Position numbers and translations under genes: made by a program. A stretch of DNA of 64,000 nucleotides from Paractinoplanes lichenicola (lineage in GTDB: Bacteria; Actinomycetota; Actinomycetes; Mycobacteriales; Micromonosporaceae), in the NCBI RefSeq assembly GCF_016785085.1, contig NZ_JAENHO010000013.1, forward strand, positions 186,001 through 250,000, given 5' to 3'. Below are positions 1-25,850 of the stretch, in pieces. Below the pieces are notes generated by a model that worked only from the letters and a program-made list of their open reading frames with translations, ran no database searches and was not told the DNA's origin. Numbering within the stretch: position 1 is the first letter of the stretch; every line of letters begins with the position of its first letter.

Positions 1-16720
<16,720 letters not shown>

Positions 16721-16770
16721 CAGCGGGGAACCTACTTTCGGGGGAGCACGAGCAGGGGGGCGCACATTTC

Positions 16771-19700
16771 TCAGGTTCGGCCGAACTCGTTCTGGATGAT
16801 GTCCAAGAGGTCGTCGGCGGAGGCGTGCGCGAGGTCGCCGGCCGCGGTGTCGGTGGTCCGCGAGCTCCAGCGGGACACCAGCGCCTGCAGCCGGTTGCCG
16901 ATCTCGGCCGCGGCCTCGTCGTCGTCCTCGACCCGGGCCAGGGCGGAGTCGAGAAGGTCGATGTCGGCGAGGGCCTTCGCGCCCGGGGGCAACGCCGTCG
17001 CCGGGCCGAGCAGCCGTACGCTCAGGTGGTCGGCCAGCCGGGCGGGGGTGGGATGGTCGAAGATCGCGGTGGCCGGGACGCCGATGCCGGTCACCGCGGT
17101 GAGCCGGTTGCGGTATTCCACGGCGGTCAGTGAGTCGAAGCCGAGCTCGCGGAAGGAGCGGCTCGGCCCGACCGGTTCCGACTCCGCGTGCCCGAGCGTC
17201 GCCGCCGCGATTTCCCGTACGACGGCCAGGATCCGTTGCTCCTGTTCGGCGCGGTCCTTGCCGGCCAGCCGCGCAGCCAGCCCGCCCGCGTCGGGGTCGG
17301 CCCGTCGCGCCGAGCGTGGGAGGACGTCCCTCAGGCCCCGCCGGGTGCTGCGCGATGGGACTGGGCGCGGAACGTTCAGCGGCCGCGATACGAGCGTGGC
17401 TACCTCGAGCACCGGCGTGCCGGCGGGGTCGGCGGCGCTGATCGCCAGCGTGTCCGGGGCGACGCGGTGCAGGCGCGCGCGCAGTGACGTCGCGCCGGTG
17501 GCATGCAGAGCGACCTGCGACCATGCGGAGGGGGCGACAAGCTCGCGGGTGTCGGTGTCCGGCAGCAGGCTCTCCGCGTGCAGCACAGCGTCCAGCAGCG
17601 CGGGGTGCAGGCCCCAGAGGTGCGCGTCGGTGGGGTCCGGCAGGTCGGCCTCGACGAGGACGTCGCCGTCGTGCCGCCACGCCGCGCGCAGACCCTGGAG
17701 GCGGGGGCCGTAGTCGTAGCCCCGTTCGGAGAGGCCGGCATAGAACCCGCTCAGATCGATCGGTTCCGCGCCGGCCGGGGGCCAGTCGCCGGGAAGCGGC
17801 TCACCGGCGCCGTTCTGCGCAGTCAGGGTCCCGCTCGCGTGCCGGGTCCAGTGGCCGTCCCCGGCACCCGGGCGGGCGTGGATCGTCACCATGCGAGCCT
17901 CGGTGGCCGCGTCGCCGGGGCCGACCACGACGCGGATGGCGACCGGGTCGTGGTCGGGAATGATCAGGGGCGCGTCGATCGTCAGTTCCCGCAGCCGCGT
18001 GCATCCGAGCTGCCCACCGGCCCACAACGCCAGTTCGACGAACGCCGGGGCCGGCAGCAGCACCGAGCCGCCGATCTCGTGGTCGGCGACCCAGTCGGCG
18101 ACGTCGTGGGAGAGCACGCCGGTGGCCACGAGCCCGCCTTCGTCGGGCAGGTCGACCACGGCCGCGAGCAGCGGGTGGCCGGCCGGGTCGGCGCCGGCCG
18201 CGCTGACGTCGGCGCCGCCGGAGGGCCGCAGCCAGAAGTGCTCGCGCTGGAACGGATACGTCGGGAGCTCGATCCGGCGCGCGCCGGCGTGGAAGCTCGC
18301 CCAGTCGACGGGAACGCCACCGGTGTACAGCTCGGCCAGCGCCGCGACCAGGGTCTCGGGCTCGGGGTGGTCGCGCCGGCCGGCCGCGGCGACGGTGACG
18401 GTGACGGTGTCGTCGAGCAGGCCGTCGGCCAGGGTGGTGAGCACCCGGTCCGGCCCGAGCTCGAGCACCGCGGTCACGTCCTGTTCGGCCAGGGCCGCGA
18501 CGCCGTCGGCGAACCGGACCGCGGAGCGGACGTGCTCGACCCAGTGCCCCGGCGATCCGACGTCGGTGATCGCGCCCGTCAGGGTGGACACCACGGGGAT
18601 GCTCGCCGGCCGGTACGTCAGGGTTTCCGCCACGGCCGCGAACCGGTCGAGCATCGGCTCCATCAGCGGGGAGTGGAAGGCGTGGCTGACCCGCAGCCGC
18701 GTGGTGAGCTTCCCGTCGGCGCGAAACCTCTCCCCCAGCGCGTCGACGGCCTCGGCCGCGCCCGAGATGACCACTGAGGACGGCCCGTTGACCGCCGCAA
18801 TCCCGACGTCCTCGACGCCGGCGATCCGCTCGGTCACGGCCGGCTCGCCGGCCTGCACGGCGAGCATCGCGCCGCCGGCCGGAAGGGCCTGCATCATCCG
18901 CGCGCGGGCGGCTACCAGCGCGGCGGCGTCGGCCAGGTCGAGGACGCCGGCGACGTGGGCGGCGGCGATCTCGCCGATCGAGTGCCCCATGACGACGGCG
19001 GGCACGACGCCCCACGACTCCACGAGCCGGTAGAGCGCCACCTCGAACGCGAACAGCCCCGGCTGGGTCCAGCCGGTCTCGTCGAGCAGCACGCTGTCCG
19101 GGTCGAGCACCACCTCGGCGAGCGGGCCGTCGAGGTGCCGGTCGAGCGCAGCGCAGGCGGCGTCGAAGGCGTGGGCGAAGACGGGGTAGGCGCCGTGCAG
19201 CTCGCGGCCCATCCCGGCGCGCTGCGAGCCCTGCCCCGAGAACATCACGGCCAGCCGTGGCTCGGGCACGGCCCGCCCGAGGGCGACCCCCGGCGCGGTG
19301 CGGCCCTCGGCGACGCTGCGCAGCCCCGCCGCAAGCGCGGTGACGCTCCGGCCGACCACCACCGCCCGGTCCGGCAGCGCCGAGCGGGTAGTAGCCAGCG
19401 AGTAGCCGATGTCGGCGGCGCTGCCGGTCGCCGGGTGCGCGGCGAGCCGTGCGGCCACGGCCCGCAGGGCTTCCTGGCCGCGGCTGGACACCGGCCAAGC
19501 CACCACGGGAGCGTCGAAGTCGGCGAGCTCGGTGCCCCACCCGCCGTAGAACACGTCCCAGCGCGGCTCCACTCCGTCGGCCCAGAGCCCGGCCAGCACC
19601 GCGATCAGGTCTCGGGGCGAGTTCAGCGTGGCGACCGCGACGGGGTGATCGACGGTGCCGGGCTCAGGGTCGGCCACAGCGACCTCGGGGGCCCTGCGCG

Positions 19701-21978
19701 TGATGAGCTCGCCGAGCCAGGCGAGTTCGTCCTCGTCGAGCCCCCAGATGCGAGCCGTGGCCTCGGCGACGGCGTCCGGCAGGTCGAAGATCCCGGCGAC
19801 GTGGTCGGCGACGATCGCGCCCACCCCGGTGCCGGTGACCCGGCCGGGCGTCACACCCCAGCGACGCAGCGTCTCGGCCACGGCGACCTGGTGGGCGAAC
19901 GTCAGCGCCACCGGGTGGGTCGCCGGCCCGTCCAGATGGGCGGCGAAGTGCCGGCTCGCCTGGGCGTGGGCCCGCGCATAGACCGGGAACGTGTCTCCGA
20001 GGCCCGCACCGGGCTCGCCGACCGGCTCGGCGAAGCGCAGCGTGACGGGCGCGTCGCTCACCCGCCCGCGCAGCACCCGGTGGTCGGTGCGGCCCGCCGC
20101 GAGCGCCGTCAGCCCCGCCAGCAGGTCGGTGGTGTCACCCGCGAGAATCACGGCGCGTTCGTTGCCGCGCGGGCGGCGCCGCGCGAGCGTGCGCGCGGCG
20201 TCGAGCACGGTGATCTCGGGGCGCCCGGTCAGCTCCGCACAAAGCCGCGCCGCGCGGGTGGCGAGCTCGCGGGGCCCGGAAGCCGCGAGCAGCACGGGCA
20301 GGACCCCCGCGGGCGCCGGGTCCTCGTCGGCGACGGCAGCTGACTGCTCGTCGGGAGCCTGCTCGAGCACGGCATGGGCGTTGGTGCCGCTGAAACCGAA
20401 CGAGGAGACCGCGGCGCGGCGAGGACGGCCGGTGTCCGGCCACGGGCGGGCGCTCCGCAGCAACGCGACCCCACCGGCGGCCCAGTCCACGTACGGGGTC
20501 GGCTCGTCGACGTGCAAGGTGCGCGGCAGGACCCCCGCACGCATCGCCATCACCATCTTGATGACCCCGGCCACGCCGGCCGCGGCCTGAGTGTGGCCGA
20601 GGTTCGACTTGAGCGATCCCAGCCACGCCGGCTCGCCGGTACGATCGCGGCCATAGGTCGCGAGCAGCGCGTTGGCTTCGATCGGGTCGCCAAGAGCGGT
20701 CCCGGTGCCGTGGGCCTCGATCGCGTCCACGTCCTCGGGGCCGAGGCCCGCACCGGCCAGGGCCTGCCGGATGACGCGCTGCTGGGCCGGGCCGTTGGGG
20801 GCGGTCAGCCCGTTCGACGCACCGTCCTGGTTCACCGCCGAGCCGCGCAGCAGGGCGAGGACCTGGTGACCGTTTCGACGCGCGTCGTCGAGCCGCTCGA
20901 GCACCAGCAGCCCGACGCCCTCCGACCACGCGGTGCCGTCGGCGTGGGCGGAGAACGCCTTGCACCGCCCGTCGCGGGCCAGGCCGCCCTGACGGCTGAA
21001 GGACACGAATCCCCCGGGACCGGACATGATCGCGACCCCGCCGGCGAGGGCGAGGTCGGCCTCGCCGAGACGCAGGGCCTGGGCGCCGAGGTGCAGCGCG
21101 ACCAGGGACGCCGAGCAGGCCGAGTCGATGGTCAGGGCCGCGCCCTCGAGTCCCAGGGTGTAGGCGATCCGCCCGGACGCGACGCTGCCCGCGGTGCCGG
21201 TGACGAGGTGGCCCTCCAAGCCGTCCTCGGCGGAGGCGAGCTTCGGGCCGTACTCCTGCGCCTCGGCGCCGACCAGGACAGCCGTACGGGTGCCGCGCAG
21301 TGCGGTCGCCGCGATGCCGGCCCGCTCCAACGCCTCCCAGGCCACCTCCAGCAGATGACGCTGCTGGGGATCCATCGCCAGCGCCTCACGGGGCGAGATC
21401 CCGAAGAAGTCGGCGTCGAAGGCGCCGGCCTCGTCGAGGAAGCCGCCCCGATCGGTGACCGAGGTGCCCGGACGCCGCCCCTGCGGATCGTGAAGGGTGG
21501 AGAGGTCCCAGCCGCGGTCGGTGGGAAACCCGGAGACGACCTCACCGCCCTCGGCCACGAGACGCCACAGGTCCTCGGGACTCGCGATCCCGCCCGGAAA
21601 CCGGCAAGCCATGCCCACGATCGCGACGGGCTCGCCGGCGACGTCGCTCGCTGCGCGGAGGGGGTGCCGTTCGGCGGCTTCGCCGGTGACCGCGGCCAGC
21701 AGATGCCGGGCGAGCGCGCGCGGCGACGGGTAGTCGAAGGCCAGGGTCACGGGCAGCTGCAGCCCGGTCGCCTCGACGATCCGCGCGTGCAGCGACACTG
21801 CCGCCACGGAGTCGAACCCGGCGTCCTGGAAGGCGAGGTCGGCCGGCACGGACGCGGCGGTGTCCCAACCCAGAGTGGCGGCCACCGCGGTACGCACCGT
21901 AGCGAGCAGCTGACGCTCGAGGTCGGGGTGCGCCTGGGCGCCGGTTCCCTCGGCCGCCGCTTCGGTGCTGCTCGTCAT
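16771..21978 (-). CDS. Type I PKS, starter/first-extension protein: ACP-KS-AT(degenerate)-AT-DH-ACP
   Basis: The preferred start is ATG 21976-21978 (MTSSTEAAAEG), preceded by GGAG. A GTG at 22050 in the same frame would add 24 residues rich in Arg and Lys. Numbering from 22050: ACP about 45-115 with GFDSVAA; KS about 137-565 with DSACSAS and HGTGT; a degenerate AT about 670-800; an intact AT about 935-1230 with GHSIGE and HAFH, implying malonyl; DH about 1285-1545 with HEIGGSVLLP; ACP about 1595-1675 with GFDSLTAVE; then an acidic docking tail. There is no KR. An N-terminal ACP with no CoA ligase, KSQ or loading AT means the starter is probably delivered in trans. This is the most upstream PKS gene, so it likely begins the chain and passes it to the neighbouring protein. 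Confidence 0.93.
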   Translation of the reverse strand: MTSSTEAAAEGTGAQAHPDLERQLLATVRTAVAATLGWDTAASVPADLAFQDAGFDSVAAVSLHARIVEATGLQLPVTLAFDYPSPRALARHLLAAVTGEAAERHPLRAASDVAGEPVAIVGMACRFPGGIASPEDLWRLVAEGGEVVSGFPTDRGWDLSTLHDPQGRRPGTSVTDRGGFLDEAGAFDADFFGISPREALAMDPQQRHLLEVAWEALERAGIAATALRGTRTAVLVGAEAQEYGPKLASAEDGLEGHLVTGTAGSVASGRIAYTLGLEGAALTIDSACSASLVALHLGAQALRLGEADLALAGGVAIMSGPGGFVSFSRQGGLARDGRCKAFSAHADGTAWSEGVGLLVLERLDDARRNGHQVLALLRGSAVNQDGASNGLTAPNGPAQQRVIRQALAGAGLGPEDVDAIEAHGTGTALGDPIEANALLATYGRDRTGEPAWLGSLKSNLGHTQAAAGVAGVIKMVMAMRAGVLPRTLHVDEPTPYVDWAAGGVALLRSARPWPDTGRPRRAAVSSFGFSGTNAHAVLEQAPDEQSAAVADEDPAPAGVLPVLLAASGPRELATRAARLCAELTGRPEITVLDAARTLARRRPRGNERAVILAGDTTDLLAGLTALAAGRTDHRVLRGRVSDAPVTLRFAEPVGEPGAGLGDTFPVYARAHAQASRHFAAHLDGPATHPVALTFAHQVAVAETLRRWGVTPGRVTGTGVGAIVADHVAGIFDLPDAVAEATARIWGLDEDELAWLGELITRRAPEVAVADPEPGTVDHPVAVATLNSPRDLIAVLAGLWADGVEPRWDVFYGGWGTELADFDAPVVAWPVSSRGQEALRAVAARLAAHPATGSAADIGYSLATTRSALPDRAVVVGRSVTALAAGLRSVAEGRTAPGVALGRAVPEPRLAVMFSGQGSQRAGMGRELHGAYPVFAHAFDAACAALDRHLDGPLAEVVLDPDSVLLDETGWTQPGLFAFEVALYRLVESWGVVPAVVMGHSIGEIAAAHVAGVLDLADAAALVAARARMMQALPAGGAMLAVQAGEPAVTERIAGVEDVGIAAVNGPSSVVISGAAEAVDALGERFRADGKLTTRLRVSHAFHSPLMEPMLDRFAAVAETLTYRPASIPVVSTLTGAITDVGSPGHWVEHVRSAVRFADGVAALAEQDVTAVLELGPDRVLTTLADGLLDDTVTVTVAAAGRRDHPEPETLVAALAELYTGGVPVDWASFHAGARRIELPTYPFQREHFWLRPSGGADVSAAGADPAGHPLLAAVVDLPDEGGLVATGVLSHDVADWVADHEIGGSVLLPAPAFVELALWAGGQLGCTRLRELTIDAPLIIPDHDPVAIRVVVGPGDAATEARMVTIHARPGAGDGHWTRHASGTLTAQNGAGEPLPGDWPPAGAEPIDLSGFYAGLSERGYDYGPRLQGLRAAWRHDGDVLVEADLPDPTDAHLWGLHPALLDAVLHAESLLPDTDTRELVAPSAWSQVALHATGATSLRARLHRVAPDTLAISAADPAGTPVLEVATLVSRPLNVPRPVPSRSTRRGLRDVLPRSARRADPDAGGLAARLAGKDRAEQEQRILAVVREIAAATLGHAESEPVGPSRSFRELGFDSLTAVEYRNRLTAVTGIGVPATAIFDHPTPARLADHLSVRLLGPATALPPGAKALADIDLLDSALARVEDDDEAAAEIGNRLQALVSRWSSRTTDTAAGDLAHASADDLLDIIQNEFGRT
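19560..20060 (-). other. Degenerate acyltransferase domain between KS and active AT
   Basis: Within the first PKS protein, the segment between KS and the active AT is about 300 residues longer than usual. It contains FPVYARAHAQASRHF, LTFAHQVAVAETLRRWGV and GTGVGAIVADHVAGIFDL. These line up with AT motifs, but GHSxGE has become GTGVGA, so the catalytic Ser is gone. A second KS-AT linker (WPVSSRGQEALRAVAARL) follows before the functional AT. It looks like a decayed tandem AT. Confidence 0.75.
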
Positions 21979-22050
21979 CGCGCTCCATTTCGCTGCGTCG
22001 AGGGGGCGCTTTCTCCTCCGAGTCGCTTGGGCTCGCTCGCGATCCGTCAC

Positions 22051-22270
22051 GGACTTCTCGATGCTGTCGTGAGCGTAATCAGCGACCGATGGCCCGCCAG
22101 CGGCTCACGCCCCTGCACCGGCCCCTACCGGCCCCTGTTTTCCGCCCCCGATCACGGTCGACCCCCTACTCGGGGCCGCACGAACGCCCCTGCCCACTAC
22201 CGTGGGCCCGAAGTTCTTACGCATCGCGCGGGGACCGGTCGGTGGAACCCCTGAGCCCGTGGAGACCCCC
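22051..22270. promoter_or_regulatory. Divergent intergenic region between the PKS genes and the glycosyltransferase gene
   Basis: About 220-290 bp between divergent start codons, depending on the PKS start used. It should hold the promoters for the leftward PKS transcript and the rightward glycosyltransferase-thioesterase unit. There is a short tandem CCGGCCCCTA/CCGGCCCCTG repeat near 22120-22137. No convincing -35/-10 pair was picked out by eye. Confidence 0.45.
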
Positions 22271-23821
22271 ATGAGCACGCAGTCCGGCGCCGGGACCGGC
22301 GCCGACGCCAGGATCGAACCGCCCCGCACGTCCACCCCCGACGATCGGCCGGTGGACGTGGCGGCGCTGCCCCCCTTCGCATGGCGGTGGGTCGCCCCGG
22401 TCGCGGTGGCGCTCGGGGCCCTCATGCTGGCGACGAGCGGACGCTACGGATACCAGGGCGACGAACTGTATTTCCTCGGCGCGGGGGCGCACCCGGCCTG
22501 GGGCTACGCGGACAACCCGCCGCTGATGCCGTGGCTGGCCGCGACTCTTGACGCGCTGTCGGGCGGCTCGCTGGTCGCCTTGCGGGTGCCGTCGGCCCTC
22601 ATGGCGGCGGGCACCGCCCTGATGATCGCCCTCACGGCCCGCGAGCTCGGCGGCCGGGGCCGGGCCCAGCTGACAGCCGCGCTCGCCTGGGCGGTCACGC
22701 CGCTGACGATGTTCGCCGGGCACACCCTCTCGGCCTCGACCGTCGACATCCTCGCCTGGACCACCGTCGTCTGGGTGCTCGTGGCCTGGTGCCGGCGCCG
22801 CGACGACCGCCTGCTGGTGCTCGCCGTCGTCGCCTCCGCCGTGGCCATGCAGGCCAAGTATTCGATCGTCTTCCTGTGGGCCGCCGTGGCCCTCGCCGCG
22901 CTCGTCGTCGGTCCGCGCCGGCTGCTGGGGCGTCCGGTGCTGCTGATCGGCGGCGTGGTCGTCGCCGCCAGTCTCGTGCCCGGTCTGCTGTGGCAGGCCG
23001 CGCACGGCTGGCCGCAGCTCGAGATGACGGGCGTCCTGGCCGCCGAAGGCTACGGACCGGTCAGCTTCTTCGGCACCTTCGTCTACTTCGCCGGCCTGCT
23101 GCTGGTCGTCCTGATGGCCGTGGGGCTGTGGTCGCTGTTGCGGTCACCCGAGTACGCGCGCTACCGGTTCCTCGGGTGGAGCGCCGTACTGCTGTTCGTG
23201 CTCTTCCTCGTCCAGGACGCGCCGTCGCGCTACGTCGCGGGCATGTTCGGGCTGCTCTGGGCCGTGGGCGCGGTTCGGCTGCAGGACCGGGGCGGTGCGC
23301 GCTGGTGGCGCTGGACGGTCAGCTGGCCGGTGTTCGCGGTGATCGGCGCGATCTCCGTCGTCGTCCATCTGCCGGTGCTTCCCGCCGCCCAGGCGATCCC
23401 GGCCCCGGGTGCGCCGAACAACCCGCAGGCCGCCGAGACGGTGGGCTGGCCCGAGCTGGTCGCGGCCACCCGAGCCGCCTACGACGCCGTCCCTGAGGCC
23501 CAGCGCCCGCACACCGTGATCATCGCCCAGTACTACACCTCCGCGGGCGCGCTCGATCACCTCGGCCCGGCCGCCGGCCTCCCGCCGGTGTACAGCAGCC
23601 ACCGCGGCTACTGGTACTTCGGCGCACCCCCCGACGACACAACCACCGCCCTGTACGTCGGCACCGACCCCACCGCGATGCGCGCCATCTACAACGACGT
23701 CCGCGAGGTCAGCCGCAGCGCACCCGGCCCTGCCACCACCGCCGACATCCCCGTCTATCTGGGCACCGGGGCCCGGCAGAGCTGGTCGGCCGCCTGGCCC
23801 ACACTCAGGCATCTGCTGTGA
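22271..23821 (+). CDS. Family 39-type (PMT/ArnT-like) membrane glycosyltransferase
   Basis: 516-residue polytopic protein. ATG at 22271 has GTGGAG 8 nt upstream. The N-terminal ~45 residues are polar, then many hydrophobic helices follow. After the first helix comes YQGDELYFLGAGAHPAWGYADNPPLMPWLA, the acidic loop typical of GT39/ArnT-type enzymes that use polyprenyl-phosphate sugars. The C-terminal part (from about residue 380) is a soluble, probably extracellular domain with Tyr-rich segments (HRGYWYFGAPP). Its stop codon precedes the thioesterase start by about 30 bp, so they are probably co-transcribed and may belong to the PKS cluster. It could glycosylate the polyketide outside the membrane or act on the cell envelope; the sequence does not decide. 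Confidence 0.82.
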   Translation: MSTQSGAGTGADARIEPPRTSTPDDRPVDVAALPPFAWRWVAPVAVALGALMLATSGRYGYQGDELYFLGAGAHPAWGYADNPPLMPWLAATLDALSGGSLVALRVPSALMAAGTALMIALTARELGGRGRAQLTAALAWAVTPLTMFAGHTLSASTVDILAWTTVVWVLVAWCRRRDDRLLVLAVVASAVAMQAKYSIVFLWAAVALAALVVGPRRLLGRPVLLIGGVVVAASLVPGLLWQAAHGWPQLEMTGVLAAEGYGPVSFFGTFVYFAGLLLVVLMAVGLWSLLRSPEYARYRFLGWSAVLLFVLFLVQDAPSRYVAGMFGLLWAVGAVRLQDRGGARWWRWTVSWPVFAVIGAISVVVHLPVLPAAQAIPAPGAPNNPQAAETVGWPELVAATRAAYDAVPEAQRPHTVIIAQYYTSAGALDHLGPAAGLPPVYSSHRGYWYFGAPPDDTTTALYVGTDPTAMRAIYNDVREVSRSAPGPATTADIPVYLGTGARQSWSAAWPTLRHLL

Positions 23822-23850
23822 GTGGCCGTCACGACAAGTTTGGAGACAGC

Positions 23851-24612
23851 ATGACCGCGTCGTCCCGCACCCTGCACTCGGAGACGGACTTGTGGCTTCG
23901 TCGCTACCAGCCGGCTCCGAACGCGACGCACCAGCTGCTGTGCCTGAGCTACGCGGGCGGTTCGGCCAGCTACTTCGTGCCGGTCGCGCGGGCCCTCGCA
24001 CCGGCGATCGATGTGCTGGCGGTGCAGTATCCGGGCCGCCAGGACCGCTATCGCGAGCCGTGCCTGACCTCGATGGAGGAGCTCGCCGACCGCGTGAGCG
24101 AGATCGTGGCCCCGGTGATCGACCGTCCGTTGGCGATCTTCGGGCATTCGATGGGTGCCTCGCTCGGCTACGAGATCGCCCGCCGGCTCACCGGCCGCGG
24201 AATCGAGCCCGCGCTGCTTGTCGTGTCCGGTCGTCGCGCCCCCTCGACGGTGCGCGACGAGCGCTTCCACGAGAAGAGCGACGACGAGCTGATCGCCGAG
24301 ATCGGTCGCCTCGGCGGCACCGAGACCGCCCTGCTCGCCGACCCGGAGGTGCGGGCCATGGTGCTCCCGGCGGTGCGAGCCGATTATCGGGTGGCCGAGC
24401 TGTATCGGCACACCCCGGGCCCGGAGCCGCGCTGCCCGGTCCTCGCGCTCGTCGGCGACGCCGACCCCAAGGCCGACATCGACGAGGTGCGCCGCTGGGC
24501 CGGCCACTCCACGGGCCCCTTCGAGCTGGAGGTCTTCCCCGGCGGCCACTTCTATCTCAACAAGGCCGTTCCCCAGGTGCTCGAGCACATCCGCTCGCGG
24601 CTGGCGGCTTGA
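23851..24612 (+). CDS. Type II thioesterase of the PKS cluster
   Basis: 253-residue alpha/beta hydrolase of the external (type II) thioesterase family, which removes stalled or wrong acyl groups from PKS carrier proteins. ATG 23851 has TTTGGAGACAGC upstream, better than a GTG at 23818 that overlaps the preceding stop. Visible motifs are LCLSYAGGSASYF near the N-terminus, the nucleophile elbow GHSMGA, VGDADPKAD carrying the acid residue, and GGHFYL with the catalytic His. It follows the glycosyltransferase gene by 29 bp and converges on the methyltransferase gene with an 11-bp gap. Confidence 0.93.
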   Translation: MTASSRTLHSETDLWLRRYQPAPNATHQLLCLSYAGGSASYFVPVARALAPAIDVLAVQYPGRQDRYREPCLTSMEELADRVSEIVAPVIDRPLAIFGHSMGASLGYEIARRLTGRGIEPALLVVSGRRAPSTVRDERFHEKSDDELIAEIGRLGGTETALLADPEVRAMVLPAVRADYRVAELYRHTPGPEPRCPVLALVGDADPKADIDEVRRWAGHSTGPFELEVFPGGHFYLNKAVPQVLEHIRSRLAA

Positions 24613-24623
24613 CGCACCCTGCC

Positions 24624-25751
24624 TCAGAAAGACTCGGGAAACAGGTATCGGTAGAAGTCGCCGGCCCGGAACGGGGCGTCGTGGTGGGGTGAGTCCCAGC
24701 GGAACGCGACCGGCGCCCCCGCACTGCGACGGATCTCGCCGGTGATCCGATAGTCCGGGTGGATGCCGTCGCTGCTGGGCTGCCAGGAGAAGTCGAGCTC
24801 GATGCGGTCGCCGGGCCGTACGGGCACGCCCTCGCTGAAGAGCGGGGCGAACACCGGCAGCCAGCTGGTGTACTGCGCGATGGAGTCGATCACCTGGAGC
24901 TGCGGTGTCACGGTGAGCCGCAGGCCGAGCGCGAGCCCGTGCACGGCGCCCTCGCGGGTGACCGTGAGGGTGCGGTGATCGCTGCCGCGCTCGTTGTCGA
25001 CGCCCTGGTAGTCGAGGTATTCGACCTCGCCCCACTCGGAGACGGCGGCGGCCTCGCGCAGTGAGTTCAAGCAGACGCGGACGTCGAAGGGCTTTCCGAC
25101 AGCGCCGAAGATGTTCTCCACGTAGTGCAGGAGCTGGGCCTCGAAGCCGATCTTGGCGACGTCGACGACTCGCCACAGGTCGACCGCGGCGATCGTCGTG
25201 ACGCTGTGGTGCGGCACGGCCAGACCGCCGGGCCGCAACAGTCGTCTGCGCACGTCGTCGAGGACGGCGGCGGCGCCCTCGGAACCCCCGATGGTCCCGA
25301 TGATCTCCGAGATGCTGACGTCGATCGGCTCGGGCAGCTCGAGGGACATCGACTCGCCCTCGACCACCTCGATGACGTCGGCGAACCCCGCCTCGGCAAC
25401 AGTGCGCCGCGCCTTCTCGGCGGCCTCGGGGATGCGCTCGACGGCATAGACCTTGCGGGCGCCGGCCCGAGCACTGTGGATAGCCCAGACCGCGTCCTGG
25501 CCGGTCCCGATGTCGAGCACGGTTTGACCGGGAGCCGCTGCCGCGACCGCACGTTCGTAGGTCTGCGAACGCACCCGGTCATTGAGCATGAACTGGTACG
25601 CGGCCTCGTCGTAGACCGGATACTCCCCCGTCGAGGGAATGAACAGGTGGCGGAAGCCGTCGTCGGCGGTCGACGCGCTGCGGACGGGGAGTGGCTCGCC
25701 GTCGACGAGGATCCGGGAGATTTGGGGAACCGCGGGGCGCGTGGATCTCAC
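24624..25751 (-). CDS. PRMT-like SAM-dependent methyltransferase
   Basis: 375 residues from a GTG start with a poor ribosome site. SAM motif I is VLDIGTGQDAV followed by AGARKVYAVE, closer to protein arginine methyltransferases than to small-molecule enzymes. It has SEIIGTIGGSE, which keeps the two Glu residues at the spacing of the PRMT double-E loop, and YTSW in the position of the PRMT THW loop. The C-terminal half is the beta-barrel-like region expected in that family. Known role of the fold: methylating guanidino nitrogens of arginine. The position next to PKS genes and a thioesterase suggests, by inference only, N-methylation of a guanidino-bearing polyketide. It could instead be a housekeeping protein methyltransferase. 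Confidence 0.75.
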   Translation of the reverse strand: MRSTRPAVPQISRILVDGEPLPVRSASTADDGFRHLFIPSTGEYPVYDEAAYQFMLNDRVRSQTYERAVAAAAPGQTVLDIGTGQDAVWAIHSARAGARKVYAVERIPEAAEKARRTVAEAGFADVIEVVEGESMSLELPEPIDVSISEIIGTIGGSEGAAAVLDDVRRRLLRPGGLAVPHHSVTTIAAVDLWRVVDVAKIGFEAQLLHYVENIFGAVGKPFDVRVCLNSLREAAAVSEWGEVEYLDYQGVDNERGSDHRTLTVTREGAVHGLALGLRLTVTPQLQVIDSIAQYTSWLPVFAPLFSEGVPVRPGDRIELDFSWQPSSDGIHPDYRITGEIRRSAGAPVAFRWDSPHHDAPFRAGDFYRYLFPESF

Positions 25752-25850
25752 CTTGTCGATCTTACAAGCACACGCCGATGAAAGGCGACGTGCGAAGCGC
25801 CGCGAGCTGACCGCCGTCGAGAGGCTCGACGACGGTCAGCTCGGGAACGG

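Noticed and set aside
16771..22050. A terminal thioesterase or KR domain in the first PKS protein
   Set aside because: No GxSxG elbow near the C-terminus and no Rossmann TGGTGxLG motif between DH and ACP.
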